Part shown: piece by piece, positions 50,775 through 63,252 of the stretch
Layout of the letters: each line of letters starts with the position of its first letter
How positions within the stretch are numbered: position 1 is the first letter of the stretch
DNA from: Archilochus colubris
Taxonomy: Eukaryota; Chordata; Aves; Apodiformes; Trochilidae
Direction of reading: 5' to 3'
Length of the DNA: 64,000 nt
Assembly (NCBI GenBank): GCA_023079485.1
Contig: CM041090.1
Location: 39,334,874 to 39,398,873, forward strand
Notes under the pieces: model-generated
What the model was told of the DNA's origin: nothing
The model's database searches: none
The model's input: the letters and a program-made list of their open reading frames with translations, nothing else
Made by a program: the position numbers and the translations under genes

Positions 50775-51684
50775 GGACAAAATCAGCAAATTCGCAGATG
50801 ACACCAAGCTGGGAGGAAGTGTGGACCAACTCGAAGGCAGGAGGGCTCTGCAGAGGGACCTGGACAGACTGGAGAGCTGGGCTGATTCCAATGGGATGAG
50901 GTTCAACACGGCCAAGTGCCGGGTCCTGCACTTTGGGCACAACAACCCCATGGGGAGCTCCAGGCTGGGGACAGAGTGGCTGGAGAGCAGCCAGGCAGAA
51001 AGGGACCTGGGAGTCTGCATTGACAGGAAGCTGAACATGAGCCAGCAGTGTGCCCAGGTGGCCAAGAAGGCCAATGGCATCCTGGCCTGGACCAGAAACA
51101 GCGTCACCAGCAGGTCCAGGGAGGTGATTCTTCCCCTGTACTCAGCGCTGGTGAGGCCACACCTCGAGTACTGTGTCCAGTTCTGGGCCCCTCAGTTTAA
51201 GAAGGATGTAGAGGTCCTGGAACAGGTCCAAAGGAGGGCAACCAGGCTGGTGAAGGGACTCGAGCACAGGCCCTATGAGGAGAGGCTGAGAGCTGGGGCT
51301 GTTCAGCCTGAAGAAGAGGAGGCTCAGGGGAGACCTCATTGCTGTCTACAACTACCTGAAAGGAGGCTGTAGCGAGGTGGGAACTGGACTCTTTTCACAG
51401 ACGACCTTCAACAAGACAAGAGGACACAGTCTTAAGTTGTGCCAGGGGAGGTTTAGGTTAGATATTAGAAAGAATTTCTTCACGGAGAGGGTGATTAGGC
51501 TATGGAATGGACTGCCCGGGGAGGTGGTAGATTCTCCGTCCCTGGAGACATTTAAAAAAAGACTGGATGTGGCACTCAGTGCCATGGTCTAGCAACTGCT
51601 CCGGTGGGTCAAGGGTTGGACTAGATGATCTCTGAGGTCCCTTCCAACCCGGCTAATTCTATGATTCTATGATTCTATGACCCC
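50775..51684 (+). mobile_element. CR1 LINE, longest and youngest copy (subfamily 2)
   Basis: Encodes the reverse-transcriptase catalytic box [10 protein letters not shown] near its start, then [52 protein letters not shown] and the terminal region shared with other copies. It ends in three ATTCTATG octamers. The frame is open to about 51290, where a 2-bp deletion (GAGAGCTGGGG against GAGAGAGCTGGGG in its relatives) shifts it. It is 5'-truncated and lacks the endonuclease and most of the polymerase, so it is not autonomous. Confidence 0.95.
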
Positions 51685-54547
51685 CTCCTCCTTCCATTCC
51701 TCTCATCCTCTAAAGGAAACTTGGGTGTGCTCGCCTCTTGGCACCGGGTTAGAACATTTCGCAGCAAAAAAGGAAAGGGAAAAAAAAAAAAATCCTGAAA
51801 GCCATGCTTTTCCCTCTGGGTTGGCACCATTGCTTCAGCTTTCATTGAGCAGGAGCAGTGTGCCAATCTCATGCCAGCACACACAGATGTGACTCTAGAG
51901 CTTGGAGTGCCCCATGAAACTCTGAAAGCCGCCGAGCGCACCGGCCTGAGGATTTTCCATTGAGACAGAGGATTCCTCAGAGCTTTGCTTCAAGGTGCCT
52001 GGATTTAGGGTTGCTTTTTGTTTGTTTGTTTGTTTTTAATTTCTCTCTTTATTTCCCCATCCTTTGTGAGCTGACATTATTCCAACGTTCAGCCTGTGAT
52101 TTTTGGTTTCATAAGAATGTTCTCGGAGCAGGGGAAGAGGATGGGGAGGCTCTTTGCTGCTCTCTATCCATAATGCAGTCCTGTAGGTATAGAACATGTT
52201 CCACATGCACTGGGAGCTCACGTGTATTGCAGATTCATGTGACAGTTTAATGGTAGTTTAATTTCCACAAAACCATCTGGTTTTTGTGCTGTTTGAAATA
52301 TATAAAGCAGGAAAACACGTACGACTCAGTGTGCTCAGCTGCATCAGGAAAAGGAGGTGCTTAGTTGGCAAAACCACTTAATCCAGACATCTACAAGGGA
52401 AATCATGTAAGTCCAATGATGCTTAGTGGCAATGAGTGCCACTTAATAGGGATTGTAGTTCTGCTTAACTGGGACACCTCCAGATGATTTAGTAGGCTTA
52501 GGGGAACAAGATGAACAATTTCCAGGCTGTATTCTTCCAAACGCATCCCTTTTTCTGATAGGCCAAAAAAAAAAAAAATTAAAATCAGCTCATGGCCTGC
52601 AATATTGGGGATATTTCCTCCTCAGAGGTTTCCCTACAACTGCTCCCTGAGTGATCTGTATGTTGCTACAGTAAGAAATAGCTGCTTGCTCCTGAGCCTC
52701 AGCTGACAGTTGGCCACAGTGGATTAGCCAATTTTATTTGTAAGACAAGCAGGATCTGCTGTGATCATCTGTCCTGAAATCTGGCCTATATTAGCCAGAG
52801 AATTCCATCCTGAAGTCTTCCTATCAGCCCCCTAAGTTTTTAGTTTGAAATACAGTTTTATAGGGACAGGAGTTAGGAAACTGATTTCCTTCTTCAGTGA
52901 TGTCTTCCTGGTGTTTGTGCAAAAAACATTAAATTAGAGAAAAAACTCAAGAACCTCCAGGTCAGGATGAGAGAAGAAACAGTGAGTGGTGACCCAGATT
53001 GAGGAGCAATGGTGTAGCTAATCCATGGTCTTCAGGACAGGATCAGTTTTGTTTAAAACATTCTGGAGAGCTTTGTTTTTATCTAACCTGGCTCTAAAAG
53101 GTGGATACACCATGATGTCCTCTGGCATTATTTCACTGGATCTCACTAATGTTGTTACCTTGCTTAAGGGCTCCTGCTCCAGAAAGCAGAAAGTAAATAT
53201 CTGGTCAGAAAATATTTCCTAAATAACATAGGGTCTGGGGAGACTGAACAGAGAGTGGTAGAAACCCTTTCTACATAGGAAATGATGCATCTTGGAGGGA
53301 TTAAACAAATTCTTCAAAACACAGAAGCAGGATTAGGGCTTGAACTGGCCTATATTAGCCAGAGAATTTCATCTTGAAGTCTTCCTGTCAGCCCCCTCAG
53401 TTTTTAGTTTGAAATACAGTTTTATGGGGACAGGAGTCCCCATATTTTAGGGGGAGGAGAGAGTGGTAGAATTCCCTTTCTTCATAGGAAATGATGCATC
53501 TTGGAGGGTTTAAACAAATTCTTCAAAACTCAGAAGCAGGACCAGGACTTGAACTCTTGTGACTTTGCAGCCTTTGCAAGACTTGCTTCCCCCTGAGAGA
53601 AGGAGTGCTCAAGGTAAGATTAGATTCAGAGACTGGGAAGCAAGTTGAATGCTGAGCTGTCTGACAAGATGTTCTTGTGAATTTTTAATCATTGGCTCTG
53701 TGGTCATGTGTGTAAGGCAATAACCTGGGGAAAGCTGTCCCACATTTTGGAAACTCTTGTAGTTTTGCAGTTCTTGGAATGAGTCTCAAGTGAAAAATCT
53801 CTTCTGTTGTACATTCCCTATCATGTTCCCTCTAGATAAGGCTTTAAACTTGTTAAATTCCTGGAAGGATGGCTCCTAAGTTATCCTTGAAACCAACTGC
53901 CAATATCCCTAATATTTGGCTAGAAAGAAATATCTGCTGGGAACGACAAAGATGGTTCAAGCTGATCATAAATTAATAGCTGTCTGTTTCCTTCTCAGAC
54001 AGATTCAATGCTCTGATTTTTCTAGCAGAAAAAAAAAATTAAAAAATCAACATTTAGCTAGTCCCTTACAAAATAACTTGGAATCTTTTAGCAGCTTGAA
54101 GATAAAAGTTTCTTCTTTAAGTGTTTCATACCTATTGGTTTTGGGTTTTTTTCTTATAGCTACCAGCATGAGTTTAATTCCAGGAAACTAAAAATATATT
54201 AACTTGGTTTAAAAAACACATTAAAATAGAGTTGAACTGCTGTGATTCCCCACTTTGTGGAACCTTTCTGGGGAGTAATCTGGGATATTGAGTCTGAGAA
54301 AAGTAGGATTTTTAGGGAGATTCTAGACATTGGATTCAGCAGAAGAGATGAACATACCTTAATGTGAATTAGACAACTGGCTTCAGATATAGTGGCAATA
54401 CTCATGTACTCTTAGCTAACACTGATGCCATTGTAAAGATGCTCATAAATATCTAGGTTTCTGCTTTGCTGTCCCCAGCCCTGTGAACACTTGCAATCCC
54501 TCTCAGTGCACAGGCAGACAGGGAAGTTCTCATCCCCAGCTAAGGAG
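51685..54547. other. Intergenic, with an ancient tandem duplication
   Basis: Unique sequence apart from a short TTTG repeat at 52018-52036, A-runs (51780, 52563) and the duplicated block at 52781-53555. No exon recognised. Confidence 0.7.
52781..53555 (+). repeat. Ancient A-B-A'-B' tandem duplication
   Basis: Block A (52781-52873, starting CTGGCCTATATTAGCCAGAG) recurs as A' (53345-53437). Block B (53251-53346, starting GAGAGTGGTAGAA) recurs as B' (53459-53555). B runs straight into A', as at a tandem-duplication junction. The A-B spacer is 377 bp, while the A'-B' spacer is only about 21 bp. Copies differ at several positions, so the event is old. Confidence 0.9.
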
Positions 54548-54738
54548 CATCAAGCATTGGAATGGGCTGCCCAGGGAAGTAGTGGATTCTCCGTGTCTGG
54601 AGATATTTCCAAAGAGCCTGGATGTGGCACTGAGTGCCATGGGCTGGGAACTGCAGTGGGAGTGGATCAAGGGTTGGACTTGATGATCTCTGAGGTCCCT
54701 TCCAACCCAGCCAATTCTATGATTCTATGATTCTATAC
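54548..54738 (+). mobile_element. CR1 LINE 3' end, young (subfamily 1)
   Basis: Covers the last ~190 bp of CR1 ([20 protein letters not shown], then [18 protein letters not shown]) with ATTCTATG octamers at the end. It is nearly identical to the matching part of the copy at 13023-13580, differing at about two positions. Confidence 0.93.
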
Positions 54739-54838
54739 TGAGAAGCTGTTCCTTCCTTTTCTTGAGCTCCTACTTCACCAAGTATGGAAGGAGCTTCCAT
54801 GCTTTTCCCTCACAGTTCTCCAAAAGGGTTGATCCAGA

Positions 54839-54950
54839 AGAAAACCACAAAGATGATCAGAGCACTGAAGAGCCTCTCCTCTGAAAACAGGCTGCAAGAG
54901 TTGGGTTGTACAGCCTGGAGAAGAAAAGGCTCCAGGGAGACCTTAGAGCC
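54839..54950 (+). mobile_element. Old CR1 LINE fragment
   Basis: Resembles the CR1 stretch encoding the RLRELG-like region (AAAACAGGCTGCAAGAGTTG, then GAGAAGAAAAGGCTCCAGGG). It is diverged and lacks the 3' end. Confidence 0.7.
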
Positions 54951-57900
54951 AGCTTGCTGATGGACTTACAATAAAAAAAGGATAGAATTTTCCATTGAAT
55001 TTGTCAGCTATTAACTATATTTCTCCTCTTTTGGGCTGTTATGAATTATTTTGTCTACCACACACTAAGATCTAGGAGACCTATCCATGGTGGAACCATA
55101 ATAATAAATCAATAATGGTTAATAGCCCAGGATGATTTGCATGTGCAGAATGTCTGCTTGACAGGGAGGAAACATGAAAATGGGATGTTGATTTCCCAGC
55201 AGGACCTGGAGAGCCCTTCTGGGACTAGAGTTGCTGTTTCAGTACTGCCTGATGAGGCAGTGAAGGAATCTCAGAGCCTTACACTTTATTTCCATCCTTT
55301 TTATGACTGGACCAGCCCAAGCAAAGTTAGACAACACCTATGATGGTAACTATGATGGTTCAGCTGGTGGCAACATCAAAATTCCTGTGGACTTTGAAGG
55401 GCAGAAATGTTCTGCATCCAATGGACCACTGATGCGATCCTGATGGTAAATGGAATTCAGGGAAGAGCAGTGTACAAGGGTGGCTTGATCCTCATCTGAA
55501 AACTTCAGATTTCCAGACACTTCAGTGGAATGAGGCCTGATTTTCACAATGAACTGAGAGACAGATGCATGGGCATGTGTGAGACTCCATGGGTATGTTT
55601 CAGTCCACGTGTGACAGCAGTGAATAAATGGGACTTTCTGTAACCTCAAGGCCACATCACACAAGAGAAAGTGCAATTGGCATTTGTCCTGATAATGAGA
55701 ACAATCCTTGAGCGATGATGATCCCTATTCTGCAGTTGCCTGCAGGGTCATTTAACAAACATTTCATGAGCAGGGGATCTCTTTAATAAAACTATTCCTT
55801 TCCTCTCCTTTTTGCTGTTGCTTTAACAAGCTGGTGACACAAACTGAGCAGTTCAAACACGTGAGCTCTGCACTACTTGGCAGTTGCTATGTCTGAAAGT
55901 CAACTCCCTTCTAAGCTATGCTGATGAAAGGTCTCCCAGTTAGTCCAGAGAAGTTTTTGGTTGTTGTCTTGGGTTTGTTGTTGTTTTTTTTTTCTTGCTG
56001 TCATTTCTGTCCTGTTAATTTGAGCAGAAACTGTAATTAGATGTAAGTGGTCTTGTTCCCACAGAAATGAATGGCAGCATCTGGAGAGAGACAACCGTTC
56101 CAAATGCTTTTTGGCTCCCAGCTCTCTACAAGTTACAGTGTGGAGCAAGGGCCTGAATCCAGACTTCTGTCGGCCTAATTTTATATCTGGGGAAGCCCAA
56201 CACTAAATCCCATATTCAAACACCATGCCCTGATGGGTGCAGGACAGGGCACATTCCAAACTTTTATGTTGCCTGCTCCTCTTGGGAGCCCAAGCTCCAG
56301 TGTGTCTCTGGGTGGGACTGGATGTGCTCCTGACCAGGGCTAGGAAAAGAAGGGATGCTGAGGAAAAAGCTATTTTTTTCCACACAAACCCCCCTTTCTT
56401 TTTTCCTTTTCCATTTCATTATCCTTTTTGACAGTATCTGGGCTCTGCTTCCCCAGACAGGAGCAGGGCTGTGTTTGTAAACAGTAATTGAGTTAAAAGA
56501 TGTTTTGTGTCACAGCTGAGCTCATTTCTTTATTTGCTTTCTCTGCAGAAGGGCTGCTCCTGGATGGAGCAAGTGGCTGCCTTGGAGCACTGGGTCTCTG
56601 CAAGGTTACCCAGCTCCTTATCACCACCAAAATATGTCTTCAGTGAGCATTTATCATAATCAGCACCAGGGTGTTGCATTTTTATCAAACTTTCTGTCCC
56701 CTAGAGGAGCATCAGACTTGAAGCCGATAGTGCCATTTGGGAATAAAAATTTCCATTCAGGCTTCCCAGTTAATTGCAATGGGATGAAATTTCTTTCCTT
56801 TCTTCAGCTTTTTAAACTTCTTTTTTTTTGTTGTGTTCAGTGATGACTTTCAATCTTGCAGGAAGCATTTTCATCCCTGGCAAACCACTTTGCCTGGTAG
56901 CTGCGTGGCACTGCAGCATCCCTGGCACCACGTGTGACATCTACACGTGCAGGACAGATGTGGTGGCACTTCTGAGTGCCTTTCATTACACTTTCCTACC
57001 ATACCAAGCCAATTCTCTTGTTTAACCTTGCCAATTTAGTCTCCCCTCTGCTTGCTGCTCTTCTCCAGGGCTGTTTCTTCAAAATCTGCCAGGGGAGGAG
57101 GGAGGAATTTAGGCTGCAGGTTTTTTAGAGCTGCCTGAAAGATTTATGGAAATGATTCCCCTGAGTCGAATGGGACTTGGGTATCTAAACCCTTTCTAAA
57201 CTCTCAAATCTCTGCCTTCTGTTGTCGAGGCATCAGTGATGGCCCAATAAATGAGGGGGATTGAGGTTTCCACTTGAAGGGTTGTCTCCAACTTACTGTG
57301 GGGTATAAAAGAAAGTACAGTGTTTCTTCCCCAAAGCCAGGGTGCTTACCCTGAGAGCAGAATGAAAGTCTGAGCATTTACAAGTAAATCTGCTATTCAC
57401 TGTGGGAATTAAATTAAAATTATTCATCCTTTAAGAAATTTAGGGATGTCAGGCTCTTCTTTCCTTGATAATTTCAGTAATACAGTGGGAAAGTAACTTC
57501 AGACTTGTCATGTGGCTATGGTTCAGTGACATTGCTCTGTGTGTTTGACACTGTTGTTCCTACATAAAATTGTTATGCACTCACAAGGAGGTACATTGTG
57601 TGGACAGAATTCATCTTGTTTGATTTAAAGAATGATCTTTCTACTGCAAAATATGCTTACTCCTGGCTTTGCAGTTGCTAGAAATCTTTGCTGTTAAACG
57701 TTGCCCTCTTCTCTCTCCCTTTCAAGGAGATGCTGGCAGTTCTCTGCAAAAGTTCATGGGCATCTGAATTTTTCAGAAATGCTCAATTTTATTTCTTTTT
57801 CTTCTTGTTTTGCACTAGGATTAATGCCTGTAATGCAGCCTTCCCAGAGACACCTATCTGGCCTTTCTTCAATTCCTCTCAGCACTCCCATTCTCGTGCT

Positions 57901-58531
57901 ACATTTGAATTTCATCTTGCCACTGTATTTGACTGTTCCTATATATTCTGTATTTTCTTGCTAGACCTACAGGCACCCAGTCTGAACTCAGGGTTCCCAT
58001 CAGTGCTGTATTTTGAAAGGAAAGGGTTTGGTTTTTTTGCTTAATACACACCCAGACACAACCATCTATACAAGAATAAGAAGCCTCCTGTCTTCCAGTT
58101 TCATCTTTTCCCAACATTAGTGATGGCAGGGAAGGTGTCTGAGCCTGCTGGACACTTGCAAGGCCTGCTTAATGATCCAGGAGAATCCATGGTCAAAAGC
58201 AGGAGGAATAGTAGTCTATTTTTAAATTTCTTTTCTTGCTTATTAGGAGACTAACAGTGTGGTTGGTTGGTTGGTTGGTTTTTTAATTATTCCTTTGTGC
58301 AAGAATTATTGATGTAAGGTACCTGAATGGTTACCTTTGGTTAGCATGAGCTGGATAGGCTTATCCAAACCCTCCCTGCTCTCTTGGCATTTCTTCAGGA
58401 ATTATCATGTTCGGGTAGAGGCTGATGGTGAAGAGCAGATGACTTTTGGGGATGATAATGTAGGCTAATAGAACAGAGTGGTGGGTTAGGTGATGAGACT
58501 CTTAATTATTGTTTTATTAACAATTTTCCTA
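54951..58531. other. Intergenic, no gene recognised
   Basis: Unique sequence. A GGTT run lies at 58261-58281. No exon, RNA gene or transposon is recognised. Confidence 0.7.
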
Positions 58532-58620
58532 GAAACACAGAATAGTTTGGCTTGGTCAGGAACACCTCCCACTGGACCATGTTGCTCTAAGTCCCATCCA
58601 ACCTGGTCACGTTGTCTCTG
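58532..58620 (-). mobile_element. Old CR1 LINE fragment with internal deletion
   Basis: Reverse-orientation remnants of a CR1 3' end (ACACAGAATAGTTTGGCTTGG, then CACCTCCCACTGGACCATGTTGCTC and ATCCAACCTGG) joined across a gap. Confidence 0.6.
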
Positions 58621-61600
58621 ACTTTCTCTGTGAAGTTTCTCTGGGGTTTCTCTTCGTTTTTAGGGTAAAAATTTACTTGACTGTCTTTCCACAGCCTTTG
58701 CCTGCCTGGCAAGGTGGAGAACCAGGGTGAGACACCTTAGGGGTCCCTTGTGCAATTGCTGTAAGAACCCTAATATGGATGGGTTGTCAAAGCAGGAGGT
58801 AGAGATGGGGAAATCCAGATGTTTCTGCTGAAGGGGAGCTTTCCCAGATTTTAGGGAACAAGGGCACCAGAGGGTGGCCTGAAGCCCTCTGGAGAACCTT
58901 TGTGTTCAGTTGTATCGTGACGTCCCACCTAAACCATCATCTCCAGGAGCCTCTGAGGCTTCTCAAGGGTAGTGATCTGAAATTGCTTCTGCAAACAAAC
59001 TTGTCTCTATCAAAGAATTTTACTAGGGATAGCAGGGGTAACATCTTTAGCAGCTATTAGTGTTGTATCACTTCACTTGCAGTCCTGTGTCTGCACCAAA
59101 GATGAATGACTTGAGAGATAAACCCAGTTCCTGGTGATTTTCATCTGTGGTGGTGTAAAACCTGCCCAGTTCAGGATGCCTGAGTCCTGTTTGACTGTCC
59201 TCTTGTGCTGGGAATGTGACAACACTGCAAGGGAGGCAGAAGAACATGAGGAGGCAGAAATATCTCCAGATGTTCTCAGCTGTGGGCCGCCTTCTACAGC
59301 AATTCCTTCTCCTTTATATGTGGTAGAGGTGAGGAGTAGCTAAGGGGCTGCTGTTATCTGAAGAAAAGACCTCCTGGATAATAGTTAGGTCACCTCCTGA
59401 CCTATACAGTGACAAAACAGATCAAGGGCCATTGTAATCCTACTTTGTTTTCTCTGTGAGAGCTGTCCTGTTAGTCCACTGAGCCAGGCAACTCCATACC
59501 CTCTCTGATCTTACACTTTGAAACCTTCCTCTAATTTCCAGCCTGAATAAGATCAAGGTTCCCTTATGCTCATGTGAATTACTGTCCTTTAGCTTCAATA
59601 GTTTCTTCCTCTAGGCATTAACTCAACAGTTTTGTTTTTTTTTTTTTTTTACAGCAGATCTATCCCCTCCCAGCCATGTTTTGCTGAGGCTGGGGAATTA
59701 TTGTTTATTTGCCATCTTGCCCCATCAATCCCTCTGACAAGGCACGATCCCACTTCTCAAGGAGTTATTGGATATCTGAAGCTGCCTTAATAAGAAGCCA
59801 CTCAGCTTTTCTCTCCACCAGCTCTTGCTTTATGCCCTGAACAAAGCCACTTTGGTCTGCAGAAAGTCTAGAATCCATCTCAATGTCAGAGTGACATCCA
59901 GTGGGAGAGCATCCCTCCAGCACACCCACCTGGCACCCTCTCACTTGTCACTGCTTTAAATTTATTTTATTCTTGCTCCACTGAGCAGGGCAAAAACTTG
60001 CCAAAGTCAACATGTGATGAATGAAATGGCTTTCCTTGTGAGCCCTGTCAATACCCTTCAGCTTCCTTAAAATAAAAGGGTGACTCCTTTGACGTCTGGG
60101 ACTTGCACCTGTCCTCCTCCTGAAAGCAATACACTCTTGAGATGCTGAAATGCCACTCTTAGGAAATCAACAGAGTTAATCTATTGGGAACACTGAGGTC
60201 TCAGGGCCAGCTGTTCCTCTTTTCTTAGTGTCATAGCTCCATTGATCTAAAGCAGCCCTGGTGATACACACTGACTGACTGCTCATACCAGATAAAATCC
60301 TCCCCCCCCCTTTTTTTTTTTTTTTTAGTTATTTTGTGCAAGGAGAATAGTGATTAAGGCTGATCTGGGAACAGAACAAAATGGGAAATAATAACTGGGA
60401 AAGGGGAGGTCCTCATAATGTGGCCATTTCATGCTTGACTTTAAGTGGGAAGGGGTGGGGGGGAAGCAAGAGGTGCTCTGGGATTTTTCTGCCTGTATCA
60501 TGAGCAATACGAACTTTTATTTTCCACTTACAAGTGTTTTCCACGTGGTCTTTTTTTCATGTGAGCTGCCAACATCAGTGTCTGAGACTCATTCTCCTTC
60601 AATTCCCCTTCTTGCAGGCTTTGGTCACCAGGGTATCTCATCCCATGGGTTGCAACAACTGCAGATGGTGAGCAGACAGTGGTTGCTGCTTCAGCCCCAT
60701 GGCAGATGGAGAAACATCACTCATCAACCTATTCACAATAATTTCCAGTTATTGTGATGACTTTTTACAATCTTTTTAATTCTCCAAAGAAGGTGTTTAG
60801 CTCGTGGAGAACTTGGGGGAATGCTGGAAGAACCTTTGACCAGGATGATTTTCCCATCTCTTCCAAACGTCTGACAGGCAGACATGAGAAGAGCTTAAAT
60901 CACTTGAAGAAGCACCAAGTGGTTAAGGTAATTTGAAATCCTTTATCTGTTGGTATTCTTGACAGCAATCAAGCACAATAAAAATTAAATAAATAAAGTT
61001 AAAACCCGTAGCCATGGAAGCACACTTCAGATCAGATTTCTATTTGCATGCTTCATACATATACATAAAACATGTTTCATGTACCAAGTTAAATAATGCA
61101 CAATACTTAAACTATTCTTACTTTTTATCCTTTGGTTATTGTAATTACAAGTAATTTTGTGAAGGATTTTCTATTTTTAAGAAATCACACTTTTGTACTT
61201 GATCCAGCTAACAGGATTTTCTTACATTACTTCATAAAGAGACCATCTTTAAAGTTCTAATGTTATTTCTTATTCATTAGTACATATGCCTGTAGGGTAT
61301 GTTCATAAATGGGTTAAAGTTACAAAGTTATGCTTATAAAAGCTCATGGTAATTTGGAGTATCAGGAGGATTTATTAATTTTGAAATCTTAAAAGAGCAA
61401 AAGCTAAAATGAGATTGGATTAAGTATATTCTTGCATGCAGTTATTCTAAACACCCTTAAGGACTGCAGACTAACTTACAGAGGACATTATGCAAATATG
61501 AATATATCTCTAAGTGCCTCGTAGGCTTGCTGATGTAATATTTTACATGGTTAGTTAAGTACATCAAGTAAAAGGTTTGACCTTGATATACTGTAAAAGG

Positions 61601-63252
61601 TACTTATCCCACAACACCCAATTGTTTTCAGGGCCATTGTGAAACGTAGCACCCAAACGTGCAAACAAATTTCTGCACAAATCTCATTAAATGTAGTTCC
61701 AGCAGCCAAACAGCTGCCCACAATACCCTGGCTCTTTAGGAGACCCAAGAACTGCTTTATAATTTATCTTTATCAAAATGCTGGTTATGTTTATCAACAG
61801 TACCAGGCAGTGCTTGTGCACTGAGAGGAGGATTTCTCATGAGGACAAATCGAGTGCCTGGGTTTTAGGGCTGGTACCTGTCCTCATGACACAGTTCAAT
61901 TTGTTTTGAGGATGTTTTAGAAGGTGGAGGACTACAATGCCCTAAAGTCAAACAGTGTTTTGGAGAAGGAAAACAAGTTCCACTTTTGATCTCTGCTAGA
62001 AATTTCTGCAAATTCTTGGATTTATTTTCCTCTCTGATTGTGCTGCAATGAGCTTGACTATGGAGACTGAAATGTTCCATTTTACTGTGTCTTCTCTCCT
62101 GCTGCCCCACTCCATTCCATATATGTGTGTTTGTCTGTATTTATATATATATATAAATGCATTTTCTTTTTTTTTCTATTGAGGAAATAGAACAGAAAAA
62201 TGGAGTGCTAAATATTGTGTGTTATCTTTTCTCTCTGTGTATCTGAAGGGAAGATTGGCTGATATGGCACCTGCAGATTACTTTAGGGGAAATCCTTGTT
62301 TGTTCTAGTTAGCATTTTTGTGGTTATCACTAACTGAACTGGAGGGAGAGACTCTGTAGGGAGATGGGGTTGGTGTGGATTCCTTATATTAATCAGATGG
62401 AGAAAAAACAGATACTGAGTCTTGCACACCAAGACATCAGCCCCCTTCTAAAGTCTGTATCATATTAAGCTGTTCCTGTAGGGTTCAAGCAGTAGAGAGT
62501 GTAATCTCTCTCAAGTTCCACCAAAGTGCTCCAAAAATATTTATGTCACATTTTTCTGGACTGTAAATACCCACTTGGGTTTGTCTTTCTTGTGTGGTGG
62601 TTGGAGAGTGATCAAATGGTTGAAGCCTTAACAAGAAAAGGAGTGGAATAATGTGATTTCATTGGGGTGGGATGTCACCCTAAGAGTAGTGTTGTTTTTT
62701 CTTTAGGTTCATCTTCTGAAAATGATGAATTAACTGTGAAATACTACTGAGAATATTTCATTAGCATTTGCCAGCTAGCTGGGAAAAGTGGACTTGCTGG
62801 ATGTGGCACAGAATGAAATACTGGCCCAGAAAAAAAACCCAAAAAAGTACAGTTGTGTATGAATAAGAGCTATTTTCGTGAGTTCCTGCCATGTGGTGGG
62901 GCTGTTCAGTGGAAAAGCCAATGGTTTCCATGTCAGATGAATGGCTCTTAGCTTTCCTCTACATCAGGGTGTTACTTCTGAATCTCAGATTATATTTTGT
63001 GGTGAAACTTTACCTCTCACACCCATTTGGTTTGGGACACTCCCATTTTAAAGGTTATGTCCCCTAAAAGGGGTAAGGTTTGGAGGCAAGATGAGGTTTG
63101 AGAAAATCTCTTCTTCTCTGAGCTTTGTTTGTAAGGAAGCCCCTGATGGGGCTGTGTCATCAAATGGGTCACTCCTGCTTGTCTGGCATTTGAAAGGAAC
63201 CCAATTCCATGGCACAAAGACACCCAAAAGAGTGCATGGCAGTGTGTTCCAT
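58621..63252. other. Intergenic, no gene recognised
   Basis: Unique sequence with adjoining C and T homopolymers at 60302-60326, a T-run at 59635-59651 and a 20-bp AT palindrome at 62139-62158. An AT-rich repeat-free block at 60.9-61.8 kb is treated separately. Confidence 0.7.
60950..61550. promoter_or_regulatory. Candidate conserved noncoding element with two octamer sites
   Basis: An AT-rich, repeat-free block carrying POU/octamer motifs in both orientations, ATTTGCAT (61042-61049) and ATGCAAAT (61490-61497), plus an OTX-type GGATTA (61417-61422). The call rests on motifs and texture only. Confidence 0.3.

Noticed and set aside
50629..51372. 247-codon open frame as a host gene
   Set aside because: It is CR1 reverse transcriptase read through from upstream unique DNA, and its end is out of frame.
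62139..62158. 20-bp perfect palindrome ATTTATATATATATATAAAT
   Set aside because: An AT dinucleotide repeat is palindromic by nature; there is no other sign of a functional site.
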